Assembly (NCBI RefSeq): GCF_016617715.1
Contig: NZ_CP067225.1
Location: 558,001-622,000 of the forward strand
Length of the DNA stretch: 64,000 nucleotides
Origin: Paracoccus sp. MC1862
GTDB taxonomy: Bacteria; Pseudomonadota; Alphaproteobacteria; Rhodobacterales; Rhodobacteraceae
Direction: 5' to 3'
Of the stretch, positions 53,834 through 63,092 are shown piece after piece (position 1 is the stretch's first letter; each line of letters begins with the position of its first letter). The notes beneath the pieces were generated by a model. That model worked only from the letters and a program-made list of their open reading frames with translations, had not been told where the DNA came from and searched no databases. A program made the position numbers and the translations under genes.

Positions 53834-55321
53834 TCAGCCGACCGAATCCGCCTGCGGCTCGACGGTGGCGCGCTCCCGGCGGGCGCGCCTGGCGGCGGCC
53901 TTCCGTTTCCACGGCGCGTCCGCCTGCCAGTCGCCCGCCATGATCGAGCCATAAGGCGCGATCTCGTCCACCACGCGGGCCAGATCGAAGCGGGCCATGT
54001 CCGCCCGCACCGAATCCGCGTCCTTGTAGGCCGAGGGCAGTTCGGAAATATCCACCCGCCGGGAATGGAAGCGCACGTCAAGCCCCGCGGTCTCCTGCGC
54101 GAAGATCTCGGCATCTGTGCGTCCTGCCATGCGGCGGCGGTGCTGGGTCCGGCTCATGTTGCGCCCCGCGCCATGGGGCGCAAAGCCGAGGTTGCGGGCG
54201 TTGCGCTCGCCCCGCACCAGCAGCACCGGCTGGGCCATGTTCAGCGGCACGATCTGCATGCCGGTGGTGTCATGCTGCAGGGGATCGTGGATCGGCGTCG
54301 CGCCCTTGGCGTGCCAGAAGAGATCGCCCCGCGGGTCGCCGTCCGCCTCGCGGAAGACGAAGTTATGGGGGTTCCAGAGCCGGTCGGCCACCTTTGCGCG
54401 AAGAAGCCTGCTTGCCGCGTCATGCAGGGCTGCGTGGTTGAGCCGCGTCCATTCGCGCAGCAGCTCCAGCGCCTGCCAATACAGTTCGCCCTCGCGGCTG
54501 GACGCCGGAATCCATGCGTTGGCAGGCAGGGTGTCGGGGGCGATCTCGCGGCGGAATTGCTCGGCAATCTCTATCCCCATCTTGTAAAGCAGCGCTCCGA
54601 ACCCGCGCGAGCCGTGATGCGTGACCAGCGTTGTCCGCCCGGTCGCCTCTGAGCGGCCGACAAAGGCGAAGTGGTTGCCGTCGCCCTGTGTCCCGAAATG
54701 TGACTGCACCATCTGCTGCAGCCTGGCGTTGCCGCGCAGCAGATGGTGGTCGCGGATGGCCTGATGCAACTCCTTCGGAAGCGGCATCTCGTCGGCGCGG
54801 GGGCGGCCGCCGGGGCCGAAATGCGTGACCTCGTGGATGGCGTTCAGCAGCGCGCCGGGGGCCACGTCGTCGTAGAAGCTGGCGGTCAGCGAACAGCAGA
54901 TGTCGGCCGAATGCATCCCCGGATGGATGGCGTCCCGCGCGGCGACCACGCCGCCGACCGGGATCGTCCCCGGCGGCCCGGCGGGGCAGGCATCGGGCAT
55001 GATCGCGCCCGCCTCGATCGTGGGGGTCCGCATCAGTTCGTCGAAGCTCGCGCGGACGGCGGCGACGTTCTGTTCCTCGTCGGGGTGATCGGCGGTGATG
55101 TTGGACTGGTAAGGCAGGGGCGCGTCACGCAGCATCATGCGCCGTGACCGGGCCTGCGCCTCGGCGGCGGCGGCCTTCGCCAGCCGTTCCTGCGCCATCT
55201 TCAGCGCCTGGCTGCGGGACAGCTTGCGCTCGCGCGCTTCGCGCAGCACCTCCGAGAACACCGGCCCCGGCGTGTAGCCGAGGTCGATCAGGTCCTTGCC
55301 GGTGAGGATTTCGTCATCCAT
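53834..55321 (-). CDS. rtcB: RtcB-family RNA ligase
   Basis: RtcB joins RNA 2',3'-cyclic phosphate and 5'-OH ends using GTP and Mn. The 495-residue protein has the conserved Cys in GMHSADICCSLTASF (about 137-142), metal His residues in SHFGTQGDGNHFAFVG and VTHHGSRGFG, and the guanylate site GAGRNMSRTQHRR (about 410), with the usual C-terminal extension. No archease gene or RtcA is adjacent. It resembles the longer alphaproteobacterial class with an added N-terminal helix-turn-helix-like segment. Confidence 0.9.
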   Translation of the reverse strand: MDDEILTGKDLIDLGYTPGPVFSEVLREARERKLSRSQALKMAQERLAKAAAAEAQARSRRMMLRDAPLPYQSNITADHPDEEQNVAAVRASFDELMRTPTIEAGAIMPDACPAGPPGTIPVGGVVAARDAIHPGMHSADICCSLTASFYDDVAPGALLNAIHEVTHFGPGGRPRADEMPLPKELHQAIRDHHLLRGNARLQQMVQSHFGTQGDGNHFAFVGRSEATGRTTLVTHHGSRGFGALLYKMGIEIAEQFRREIAPDTLPANAWIPASSREGELYWQALELLREWTRLNHAALHDAASRLLRAKVADRLWNPHNFVFREADGDPRGDLFWHAKGATPIHDPLQHDTTGMQIVPLNMAQPVLLVRGERNARNLGFAPHGAGRNMSRTQHRRRMAGRTDAEIFAQETAGLDVRFHSRRVDISELPSAYKDADSVRADMARFDLARVVDEIAPYGSIMAGDWQADAPWKRKAAARRARRERATVEPQADSVG

Positions 55322-55386
55322 GCCATCCGCCTTTTTCCGTCACAATGTCCTACGCGCGGCGGGCGGTTCCGGTTGCAGGCCGGGCG

Positions 55387-56199
55387 TCAGCCCCCGCAGC
55401 CGAACCTCGCCTCGAGCCAGCCGACCCCGAAGGCCACGATGTCGCCTGCGTCGAACAGGTGGCAGCGCGCCCCGGCCACCATGCCCTCGCGGTGCCGGTC
55501 AAGGGCGGCATAGGCGCGGGCGATCGTCTCCACCCCGTCCGGCCCGCTTTCGGGGGCGAAGCAGTCGAGGATGCCGTTGCTGTCGAAATCCTCGCAATGC
55601 TGCCAGACGGTCCGGCCATCCGGGCGGCGCAGGGGCATCTCGTAGCTGACGCGCCGCTTGCCGGGAATGTCGGCCACCGCCTCGGCGTAATGCAGCGCCG
55701 TCACCGCATCCAGCGGCGCCCCCAGCATCAGGACCCTGCCGCCCATCCGGATGAAACGCTCGACCGGAGAGCCGGGGCCGAAGGCCTGCCCCAGCCGGTG
55801 CGGTGCGACCAGTTCCCGCGCCCCTGCGCCAAGGGCGACCATCGAGGCGTCGGGATGGGCGCTGCGCCGCGCGCCCGGCGTCTCGGCGATGAAGCGGTTC
55901 AGAAGCCCGAAACCCGGATAAACGCCCGCGGTCGCCGGATCGAAGGCCGGCCAGCCGCGGCGCGCGGCGGCGTCCATCCGCGCGCCGTTCAGCGTTTCTT
56001 CATAAGGCGAGCGGTCCCACGAGGCATAGCCCATGATCGTGCCCCCCGGCCCGACCGCATCCATCAGCGCCCCGACCACCGCAGCCGGGCCGCCCTCGAC
56101 CGGCCCGAGCGCCTTCAGCGAGGCATGGACCATCAGCACGTCGCCCTGCGCAACCCCCAGCGCGCCCAGTTCGCGGGCGACCGAGGCGCGATCCGCCAT
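55387..56199 (-). CDS. AAC(3)-family N-acetyltransferase
   Basis: A 270-residue protein of the antibiotic-NAT family. The acetyl-CoA region GDVLMVHASLKALGPVEGGPAAVVGALMDAVGPGGTIMGYAS is at 19-60. The active-site His and loop are in GFGLLNRFIAETPGARRSAHPDASMVALG (about 97-125), and GRVLMLGAPLDAVTALHYAE follows. Such proteins acetylate the 3-amino group of aminoglycosides, but many chromosomal members have unknown substrates and no resistance phenotype is implied. It follows a membrane-protein gene by two bases, so they share a transcript. Confidence 0.85.
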   Translation of the reverse strand: MADRASVARELGALGVAQGDVLMVHASLKALGPVEGGPAAVVGALMDAVGPGGTIMGYASWDRSPYEETLNGARMDAAARRGWPAFDPATAGVYPGFGLLNRFIAETPGARRSAHPDASMVALGAGARELVAPHRLGQAFGPGSPVERFIRMGGRVLMLGAPLDAVTALHYAEAVADIPGKRRVSYEMPLRRPDGRTVWQHCEDFDSNGILDCFAPESGPDGVETIARAYAALDRHREGMVAGARCHLFDAGDIVAFGVGWLEARFGCGG

Positions 56200-56201
56200 G
56201 G

Positions 56202-56957
56202 TCAGGTCGTCACCCGGACCAGCACCACCGCCAGGGCCGAGATGCCCAGCACGCAGGCGGTGGCGATGGTGATGCTGTAGCCCACCGTTCCGCCGGCCAG
56301 CCCGATCATCGCCCAGATCACCGCCAGCGAGAATGTCGGAAAGCTGTCGATCTTTAACTGCAGCCAGACGGCGGACAGCGCGGCGACCAGCAGCCCCAGA
56401 AGGATCGAGCGTTCCAGGCCGATGCCCATGTAGTGGATGAGCAGGCTCAGCGAGGAACAGGTCGTCATCAGCAGCCAGCCCGCCAGAAAGGCGATGGGGA
56501 ACAGCCCCATTCCCCGTGCCGGCGCCGGATGGGTGTCGATCCCGCGCACCACCAGAATGCAGGCAAGCCCCGCCAGCAGGATGCCCGCCAGTGGCAGGAG
56601 GTTGACGATCCAGGGCCAGGTTGCGGCGCAGAGCAGCCCGAGGTTGATCGCCCTGGGCAGCGGCGGGCCGAAGCGTTCCTGCAGCCGCCCCAGAACATGC
56701 AGGAACGCCGCCGCGACTGCGGCGATCATCAGCCCCCACAGGATCACGTTGGCCGGCTGCGACATGATCCCCAGCAGATTCATGCTGGCGTCCCCGCCCT
56801 GCAGCGCGACCCGGCCGGACATCGGACGGTCGAAGGACAGCGGATCGGTGTAAAGGTTGTCCCAGACCGTGACCGTCCGCAGCGAGGTCAGCACCGCCGA
56901 GATCGCGAACAATCCCGCGGTGAACGCCTCGATCATGGCTTGAAGATTGCGGCTCAT
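56202..56957 (-). CDS. multi-pass membrane protein of unknown function
   Basis: A 251-residue protein with about seven hydrophobic segments and a polar loop near 35-58 (NLYTDPLSFDRPMSGRVALQGGDASMN). No known domain is recognised. The stop ends two bases before the acetyltransferase start, suggesting joint expression and perhaps a linked role, such as export or modification of the same compound; that is only inferred. Confidence 0.75.
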   Translation of the reverse strand: MSRNLQAMIEAFTAGLFAISAVLTSLRTVTVWDNLYTDPLSFDRPMSGRVALQGGDASMNLLGIMSQPANVILWGLMIAAVAAAFLHVLGRLQERFGPPLPRAINLGLLCAATWPWIVNLLPLAGILLAGLACILVVRGIDTHPAPARGMGLFPIAFLAGWLLMTTCSSLSLLIHYMGIGLERSILLGLLVAALSAVWLQLKIDSFPTFSLAVIWAMIGLAGGTVGYSITIATACVLGISALAVVLVRVTT

Positions 56958-57030
56958 GCCGGGGAAACGCCGCAGGGTTGGGCGGGGTCCATGGCGGGTC
57001 GAGGATTTTCGTCGGGCACCTGCTTTCGCG

Positions 57031-58323
57031 TCAGGCGAGCGCGCCCTCGGCCGTCAGCCTTGTGGCGCCGCCCAGCCAGGGCCGTAGTGCCTCGGGCAGA
57101 TCGACCGAGCCGTCGGCCTGCTGGCCGTTTTCCAGCACCGCGATCAGCGCGCGCCCCACCGCCAGCCCCGAGCCGTTCAGGGTATGGACGAACTCGGGCC
57201 GCCCCCCGCCCGCGGGTCGATAGCGGGCATTCATCCGCCGCGCCTGAAAGTCGCCGCAATAGCTGACCGAGGAAATCTCGCGGTAGCGGTCTTGGCCCGG
57301 CAGCCAGACCTCGATGTCATGGGTGATGCGGGCGCCGAAGCCCATGTCGCCGGTGCAAAGGACGACCGTGCGATAGGGCAGGCCCAGCGCCTCCAGCACG
57401 GCTTCGGCGCATTTCGTCATGCGGTCGTGCTCGGCAAGGCCCGTCTCGGCGTCGGTGATCGACACCATCTCGACCTTCTCGAACTGGTGCTGGCGCAGCA
57501 TCCCGGTGGTGTCGCGGCCCGCGCTGCCGGCCTCCGACCGGAAGCACTGTGAATGCGCGACCAAGCGGCGGGGCAGGGTGGCGTGGTCCACCAGATCGCC
57601 ATGGACGGTGTTGGTCAGCGTGACCTCGGCGGTCGGGATCAGCCACCAGCCCTCGCGCGTCTGATAACTGTCCTCGCCGAACTTGGGCAGTTGGCCGGTG
57701 CCCTCCATCATCTCGGAAAGGACGAGGACCGGAGTCCAGGTTTCCTGCAAGCCATGCTTGTCGATGTGCAGGTCCAGCATGAACTGCGCCAGCGCCCGGT
57801 GGATGCGGGCGACGGCGCCCGACAGCAGGACGAAGCGCGCGCCCGACAGCTTGGCGGCGGTGGCGAAGTCCATGCCGCCCCTGACGCCTGCGATCTCGAA
57901 ATGCTCGGCGGGGGTGAAGTCCAGCGCCCGAGGCTCGCCCCAGCGGCGGATTTCCACGTTGTCGCCTTCATCCTTCCCCTCGGGCACGCTGTCCAGCGGC
58001 AGGTTCGGGATTGTCATCAGCAGATCGCGCAGCTTCGTATCCAGTCCCGAGGCCTCGGCCTGCATGGCCGCGACCTCGTCCTTCTTGGTGCCGACCAATG
58101 CGCGCAGGCGCTGGAACTCGTCCTCGTCGCCGCGGGCCTTGGCGGCGCCGACCTCCTTGCTGGCGCGGTTCTGTTCGGCCTGTGCCGTCTCGGCCGCGGC
58201 GATGCGGGCGCGGCGCTCGGCGTCCAGCGACAGGATCTCGGGCGACATTGGCGCTAGCCCCCGGCGCGCGAGGCTTGCGTCGAACGCCGCCGGGTCGTCG
58301 CGGATAACGCGGATGTCGTGCAT
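57031..58323 (-). CDS. serS: seryl-tRNA synthetase
   Basis: A 430-residue class II synthetase charging tRNA-Ser. The N-terminal coiled-coil arm spans about 28-105 ([46 protein letters not shown]). Motif 2 is [26 protein letters not shown] (about 258-283). Motif 3 is [34 protein letters not shown] near the end. Start 58323 follows AGGGACAGGCC. Essential core gene. Confidence 0.96.
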   Translation of the reverse strand: MHDIRVIRDDPAAFDASLARRGLAPMSPEILSLDAERRARIAAAETAQAEQNRASKEVGAAKARGDEDEFQRLRALVGTKKDEVAAMQAEASGLDTKLRDLLMTIPNLPLDSVPEGKDEGDNVEIRRWGEPRALDFTPAEHFEIAGVRGGMDFATAAKLSGARFVLLSGAVARIHRALAQFMLDLHIDKHGLQETWTPVLVLSEMMEGTGQLPKFGEDSYQTREGWWLIPTAEVTLTNTVHGDLVDHATLPRRLVAHSQCFRSEAGSAGRDTTGMLRQHQFEKVEMVSITDAETGLAEHDRMTKCAEAVLEALGLPYRTVVLCTGDMGFGARITHDIEVWLPGQDRYREISSVSYCGDFQARRMNARYRPAGGGRPEFVHTLNGSGLAVGRALIAVLENGQQADGSVDLPEALRPWLGGATRLTAEGALA

Positions 58324-58380
58324 GGCCTGTCCCTCTTGCTGCCTGTCCGGGCTGGATTGAACCAGCTTCGCGGGTCTGCC

Positions 58381-58767
58381 TTAACGCAGGGCCGCGCGCG
58401 GCAAAAGGGGCGCCTGCGCCAGCAGCCCGCGCAGGGCGTGCCAGAAGGTTTCGGGACTGTCGTAGCCCTCGAAGCGCCCCACCTCCATCCGGTTGTCCAG
58501 CAGGATGAAGGTCGGCGAGGCATAGGGCGCGCCCGCCAGCGCCAGCCCGTCAGGCCAGGGCCCGTCGATGGGAACGGCGGTCAGCGGCGCGGCCTTTCCC
58601 AAGGGATGGGCGGCATAGCCCGGCAGGACCTCGCGCCGGAAGGCCGCGCAGAAGGGGCAGCGCGGGGCCTCGACCATCAGCAGCGCACGCCCGCGCCGGG
58701 CGGGCGCGGCCGCAGCCGGGAAGGCGGCGGCAAGGGCAAGCGTGGTCAGAACGGCGCGGCGGTGCAT
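58381..58767 (-). CDS. exported thioredoxin-fold protein, CPFC motif
   Basis: A 128-residue protein with a signal peptide (MHRRAVLTTLALAAAFPAAAA) and a short thioredoxin fold. MVEAPRCPFCAAFRREVLPGY (about 31-51) holds the redox pair CPFC, and YASPTFILLDNRMEVGRFEGY (about 83-103) holds the cis-Pro region. It resembles SoxS-type or other periplasmic thioredoxin-like proteins. ATG 58767 lies 18 bases from an eight-base tandem repeat that sits where the promoter or leader should be. The gene precedes serS on the same strand. Confidence 0.8.
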   Translation of the reverse strand: MHRRAVLTTLALAAAFPAAAAPARRGRALLMVEAPRCPFCAAFRREVLPGYAAHPLGKAAPLTAVPIDGPWPDGLALAGAPYASPTFILLDNRMEVGRFEGYDSPETFWHALRGLLAQAPLLPRAALR

Positions 58768-58785
58768 GAGGGAGCCTTGGCGGAA

Positions 58786-58821
58786 CAGGGGCACAGGGGC
58801 ACAGGGGCACAGGGGCACAGG
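58786..58821. repeat. tandem repeat of CAGGGGCA, four and a half copies
   Basis: Four perfect eight-base units run from 58786 to 58817, followed by CAGG. The array lies 19-54 bases upstream of the thioredoxin-like start codon, in the leader or promoter region on the minus strand. Eight is not a multiple of three, so copy changes would alter spacing. Confidence 0.9.
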
Positions 58822-59060
58822 CAATCTTGCCCCTGCCGGGTCACGGCGCAAGTCTCTCGGGGGACGCTCCCGGAAAGCAGCCCAGCGGCCCTCTGCACTG
58901 TCGCCTCGCAACCGGTGCAGGACAGAACCGCCCCCGCACAGACGTCTGTTGCCTCACTCAATACCGCGGCGAAGGGGGCTCCCGTCTTTCTTCATCGTAA
59001 AGATAACCCGGGATCGTCGTATACGACGATGGGGCAGAGCCCCGGTCCAGCCTTGCCGCC

Positions 59061-60140
59061 TCAACGACCGCCTGATTCCTGCTGCGCCAGCTTCCGCTCG
59101 ATTCCGATCAGCGCCTGCTTGCGCCACAAGCCCCCCGCGTAACCCGTCAGGCTTCCGTCCGCGCCGATGACCCGGTGGCAGGGGACCACGATGGCGATCT
59201 GGTTCGCGCCGACAGCCCTTGCGATCGCCCTCGCGCCCGTGGGGCGGCCCAGCCGCGCCGCAAGGCCGCCATAGCTGACCGTCGCGCCGGGGGGGATGCG
59301 CTGCAATTCGGTCCACACCTCGCGCAGGAAGGGCGTGCCGTGCAGCGTCAGGGGCAGGTCGAAATTGCCGCCTTCCCCGGCGAAATAGGCTGCAAGCTGC
59401 GCCTCGGCCCTGTCGGTGACGGCGCTGCGGCCCAAGCCGATCCGCCCGGCCGCCCTGGCCGAAAGCCGGCGCAACTCGGCCGCAAGCCCCTTGCGGTCGG
59501 GGAACTCCAGCAGATGCAGGCTGCGGTCGTCCGCGACGGCGATCATCCCGCCCAGCGGCGTGTCCAGCCACTCCGCCGCCAGCCCCGGCGCGCCGCGCGC
59601 CATTGCCGCCGGAGGATGGCCGAACAATCGCGCAAAGGCCTCGCGGAAGCCGCTGGCGCTGTCGAAGCCCGCGTCAAGCTGGGCTTCGATCACCGGGGCG
59701 CCACCGGAAAGGCCGCGCAGGCCCTGACGCAGCCGGGACTGGCGGGTGAAATCGAGAAAGCTCATGCCATAGTGCCTTTGAAAAGCGCGCCGCACGGTCG
59801 AGGGGTCAAGGCCGGCAGCCGCCACATCCGCCTCGGTCCAGCGCCGGGCGGGGTCGGCTGTCACTGCCGACAGCATCTGCCGGATCACCGGATCGCCCTC
59901 GGCCTCGGGCGCCGAGGGATGGCAGCGCAGGCAGGGCCGGAAGCCCGCGCCCAGCGCCGCGGCGGGGCTGTCGAACCATCGGCAGTTTTCCGGCCGCGGC
60001 TTGCGGGCGGGGCAGGACAGCCGGCAGAAGATGCCGGTCGTCCTGACCCCCACCCAGGCGCGGCCTTCATAGGCCGGGTCGCGGCTGGCCAACGCCCGGT
60101 AAAGAGTCGCGTCGTCGGGAAGGGTGAAGAAGCTGTCCAT
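59061..60140 (-). CDS. ada: bifunctional Ada: DNA methylation sensor and O6-methylguanine methyltransferase
   Basis: A 359-residue Ada protein with all three parts. The N-terminal zinc domain with the methyl-accepting Cys has TTGIFCRLSCPARKPRPENC and RPCLRCHPSA at about 34-76. The AraC-type helix-turn-helix (PARRWTEADVAAAGLDPSTVRRAFQRHYGMSFLDFTRQSRL) is at about 95-137. The C-terminal methyltransferase has AIVVPCHRVIGADGSLTGYAGG (about 316) with the acceptor Cys. It repairs alkylated DNA and activates the adaptive response when methylated. Transcribed singly. Confidence 0.95.
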   Translation of the reverse strand: MDSFFTLPDDATLYRALASRDPAYEGRAWVGVRTTGIFCRLSCPARKPRPENCRWFDSPAAALGAGFRPCLRCHPSAPEAEGDPVIRQMLSAVTADPARRWTEADVAAAGLDPSTVRRAFQRHYGMSFLDFTRQSRLRQGLRGLSGGAPVIEAQLDAGFDSASGFREAFARLFGHPPAAMARGAPGLAAEWLDTPLGGMIAVADDRSLHLLEFPDRKGLAAELRRLSARAAGRIGLGRSAVTDRAEAQLAAYFAGEGGNFDLPLTLHGTPFLREVWTELQRIPPGATVSYGGLAARLGRPTGARAIARAVGANQIAIVVPCHRVIGADGSLTGYAGGLWRKQALIGIERKLAQQESGGR

Positions 60141-60314
60141 GCCCGCATCTTATCCGATTCGCATTCCTGTGCAGCCGGGGATCGGGCGTCGCATCCGGGC
60201 AGATGGATTGTGTCCCGGGCCGGCGCGCGACCTGCCACAAAGGACAGGCTTCCGCCACCGGAACCCGCCTGTAAGCTGTCACGCATCTGACACATTCATT
60301 TTACAGGAGCCGAT

Positions 60315-61031
60315 ATGGTCACTTATTGGTCCGGCGACCCAGAGTCGACGCAGACCCCCCGATCCGCACGCTTTGGCAGCCAGCCCGCCCTGGTCATTAT
60401 TCTTGCGGCCTGGGCGGTGTTTCTGGGCGCAAGCGTCGTGCAAGACGTGCTCGGGCTGGATGCCGAGGCACGGACATGGCTGCTGGACGTGGGCAACGAG
60501 CGCAGCTTCTACACATGGTTTTCACAACTGCTTCTGGCGCTGGCCGGGCTGTTGCTTGTCGATACCGGGACCAAGACGGTCGGGCAGTCACGCTGGGTCG
60601 GGGTCCAGTTCATCGGCCTGGGAGCCTTGTTCTTCCTGCTTTCGGCCGATGAGGCGCTGGGCTTCCACGAGAAGGTTTCAGCCCGTCTCACGGGTCTCGG
60701 CGGCCTGCATTTTGCCTGGGTCATCCCGGCCGCCGCTGTCTGCGTTGCCGGGCTGGCCGCCGCCATCCCCTTCCTGCGCGCGCTCAGCCCGAGGGTGCGG
60801 GCGCTGATGCTGGCATCCGCAGGCGTGTTCCTGTTCGGCGCGCTGGGCATGGAGGCGATCGGAGGACAGGTCTTCCTGGCCATGGGCGAGGATGTGCTGG
60901 CGCGTCCTTACCGCGCGCTTGTCAACATCGAGGAAGGGGCCGAGGGTCTGGGCGTGATCCTGTTCCTCTTCGCCCTGACGCTGCACCGGCAGCAGGCGGG
61001 CCTGGTCCCCGGCATTTCACTGTTCCGCTGA
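60315..61031 (+). CDS. membrane protein of unknown function, 238 aa
   Basis: The protein has about six membrane spans (PALVIILAAWAVFLGASVVQ; TWFSQLLLALAGLLLVDTG; FIGLGALFFLLSADEALGFHEK; WVIPAAAVCVAGLAAAIPFL; ALMLASAGVFLFGALGMEAIGG; GLGVILFLFALTLH). The SADEALGFHEK motif after span 3 and the NIEEGAEGLG motif before the last span are acidic and conserved-looking. ATG 60315 follows ACAGGAGCCGAT, a good ribosome site. No domain name can be given. Confidence 0.8.
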   Translation: MVTYWSGDPESTQTPRSARFGSQPALVIILAAWAVFLGASVVQDVLGLDAEARTWLLDVGNERSFYTWFSQLLLALAGLLLVDTGTKTVGQSRWVGVQFIGLGALFFLLSADEALGFHEKVSARLTGLGGLHFAWVIPAAAVCVAGLAAAIPFLRALSPRVRALMLASAGVFLFGALGMEAIGGQVFLAMGEDVLARPYRALVNIEEGAEGLGVILFLFALTLHRQQAGLVPGISLFR

Positions 61032-61151
61032 ACCGCAATCCCCGGCCGCCTGTGTCGGCGGGCCATGACGATGCGGACCATGTCAGGAGTGAAAGCTCCT
61101 TCTTTCGCGGCATCCGACCTTGCCATCTGCGGCAGGCCCGTCGCCGGAAGG

Positions 61152-62162
61152 TCAGTCCAGCGTGGCCAGCATCTCTGCCGCAGCGGCCACGGGGTCGGCC
61201 CGGCCGGCGGCGACATCGGCGCCAAGGGCCGCCAGCCTGCCGGCCGCGGGGTTGCGCTGCAGCCGGCCCAGCAGGCCGGTGCGGACTTCGGACAGGAACC
61301 AGCTTTGCGCCTGCTCGGCCCGGCGGCGGGTGAAATGGCCGGTCTCGCGGCGCCATTCCGCCAGCGCCTGCATCTCGTCCCAGGCGCGGGCCAGCCCGTC
61401 ACCCTCCAGCGCCGAGACGGGCAGGGCCTTGGGAAAGCCCTCGGGATCCTGCGGGCGCTTGCGCAGCAGCCGCAGGGCGCCGGCGTAATCGGCGACCGTG
61501 CGGCTGGCCGTCGCCTTCAGTTCCCCGTCCGCCTTGTTGACGAGGATCAGGTCCGCGATCTCCATGATGCCGCGCTTGACGCCCTGCAACTCGTCCCCGC
61601 CAGCGGGGGCCAGCAGCAGCACGAAGAGATCGCTCATCTCGGCCACCAGCGTTTCCGACTGGCCGACGCCCACCGTCTCGATCAGCAACACGTCGAAGCC
61701 CGCAGCCTCGGCCAGCCGCACGACCTCGCGCGTGCGCCGGCCCACGCCGCCCAGTTCCGCCTGGCTGGGCGAGGGGCGGATGAAGGCCGAGGGGTCGCGC
61801 GACAGCCGCTCCATCCGCGTCTTGTCGCCGAGGATCGAGCCGCCTGACCGCGCCGAGGACGGGTCCACCGCCAGCACTGCCACCCGCAGGCCCTGTCCGG
61901 TCAGCATCAGCCCGAAAGCCTCGATGAACGAGGACTTGCCGACGCCCGGGGTCCCCGACAGCCCGATCCGCAGCGCCTGCCGCGGCGGCAGCACGGCCAG
62001 CAGCGCGATTGCCTGCGCGCGGTGGTCAGGGCGGGTGCTTTCCACCAGCGTGATGGCGCGGGCCAGCGCCCGGCGTTCGCCGGCGACCAGCCGCGCGGCA
62101 AGATCGGACAGATCGGGAGAGGAGGCTTGCGGGTCCGGCATCTTCGCCTCGCGTGCGGTCAT
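61152..62162 (-). CDS. meaB: MeaB-type G-protein chaperone of methylmalonyl-CoA mutase
   Basis: A 336-residue SIMIBI GTPase that loads and protects adenosylcobalamin in methylmalonyl-CoA mutase. It has Walker A GLSGTPGVGKSSFIEAFG (about 68-85), VDPSSARSGGSILGDKTRM (about 99-117), switch region LIETVGVGQSE (about 158) and base-specificity LVNKADG (about 212). A dimerising C-terminal helical arm follows. Start 62162 is chosen for the family N-terminus; ATG seven codons later is possible. No mutase gene is adjacent here. Confidence 0.92.
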   Translation of the reverse strand: MTAREAKMPDPQASSPDLSDLAARLVAGERRALARAITLVESTRPDHRAQAIALLAVLPPRQALRIGLSGTPGVGKSSFIEAFGLMLTGQGLRVAVLAVDPSSARSGGSILGDKTRMERLSRDPSAFIRPSPSQAELGGVGRRTREVVRLAEAAGFDVLLIETVGVGQSETLVAEMSDLFVLLLAPAGGDELQGVKRGIMEIADLILVNKADGELKATASRTVADYAGALRLLRKRPQDPEGFPKALPVSALEGDGLARAWDEMQALAEWRRETGHFTRRRAEQAQSWFLSEVRTGLLGRLQRNPAAGRLAALGADVAAGRADPVAAAAEMLATLD

Positions 62163-62348
62163 GGGTCCGGCCCGTGGTAGTAAGGCGCGGCGGGATTGCC
62201 AAGTCGGCATAACCTGCGATTCGGGCTTGACTTGCAGGGTCGCGGCCCCTATCCACACGCAACGGATTTCCGGGCGCTGCCAGTCGGCGCCCTTTCAATT
62301 TCCGGCGCCCGGCTGCGGGGCCGGACGCTGCAACGAAGGATCAACATC

Positions 62349-62624
62349 ATGTCGCGCGTCTGCGAACTGACCGGCAAGGGGCCGATGACCGGCAACAACG
62401 TCAGCCACGCCAACAACAAGACCCGTCGCCGGTTCCTGCCGAACCTGAACGACGTCACGCTGATCTCGGACAAGCTGGGCCAGTCCTATTCGCTGAAGAT
62501 CTCGGCGGCGGCGCTGCGCTCGGTGGACCACCGCGGCGGTCTGGACGCCTTCCTGTCCAAGGCCAAGGACGACGAACTGTCGGCACGCGCGCTGAAGATC
62601 AAGCGTGAGCTGACCAAGGCCTGA
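62349..62624 (+). CDS. rpmB: 50S ribosomal protein L28
   Basis: A 91-residue ribosomal protein with the L28 signature [33 protein letters not shown] at the N-terminus. The basic tail contains [12 protein letters not shown]. Start 62349 lies at CGAAGGATCAACATC-ATG, a good ribosome site. A strong terminator 22 bases after the stop shows a monocistronic transcript. Confidence 0.97.
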   Translation: MSRVCELTGKGPMTGNNVSHANNKTRRRFLPNLNDVTLISDKLGQSYSLKISAAALRSVDHRGGLDAFLSKAKDDELSARALKIKRELTKA

Positions 62625-62645
62625 TTTCATTCAGCAGCGATTCGG

Positions 62646-62676
62646 AAAGGCCCTGCCCCACGCGGCGGGGCCTTTG
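62646..62676 (+). terminator. rho-independent terminator of rpmB
   Basis: AAAGGCCC (62646-62653) pairs with GGGCCTTT (62668-62675), and an inner CCCC/GGGG part can extend the stem. It sits just after the rpmB stop. Confidence 0.8.
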
Positions 62677-62725
62677 TCGTTCGGGCCTCTTGGCGAAAGG
62701 TTTCCGCCAGCCTAGGCTGACCGCC

Positions 62726-63058
62726 ATGCAGATGCTGCTTCGCCTCGGCCTTGTCTGGGTCATCGTCCTGACCAGCCTGTCGCTGGGGATGGCGCGCGGG
62801 CAGTTGCGGACGGGAACCGAGGTCATCCTGTGTTCGGGCAGCGCCGTCGTGATGGGCCTGGACGGCCCGCACACGGGCGCGCGCTATTGCCCGGACATGG
62901 CACAGGGGCTTCTGGCGGCCTACCACCCGCCGCCTCCGGCCATCGCCCCGCCGGAAAGCCGGGGACAGCGTGTCGGGATGCGGGGAAGGCCCGCGCCTGC
63001 GCCCATGCCGGTTCCCGCCCAGCAGGCCCGAGGCCCTCCGTCGCCGCGCGCCGCGTGA
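62726..63058 (+). CDS. small membrane-anchored or exported hypothetical protein
   Basis: A 110-residue protein with an N-terminal hydrophobic segment (LLRLGLVWVIVLTSLSLGMARG), two Cys in the middle (VILCSGSAVVMGLD and GARYCPDMAQG) and a Pro/Arg-rich disordered tail. The pattern resembles small proteins near copper genes, and a PCu(A)C chaperone follows 34 bases later, so a role in copper handling is plausible. No domain name is certain. Confidence 0.65.
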   Translation: MQMLLRLGLVWVIVLTSLSLGMARGQLRTGTEVILCSGSAVVMGLDGPHTGARYCPDMAQGLLAAYHPPPPAIAPPESRGQRVGMRGRPAPAPMPVPAQQARGPPSPRAA

Positions 63059-63092
63059 GACAGCCCCTTGCAACGCTTTCGAAGAGTTCCCG

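Noticed and set aside
58786..58821. Short tandem repeat as a CRISPR array
   Set aside because: Units are eight bases with no spacers, and no cas gene is present. No CRISPR array is seen anywhere in the window.
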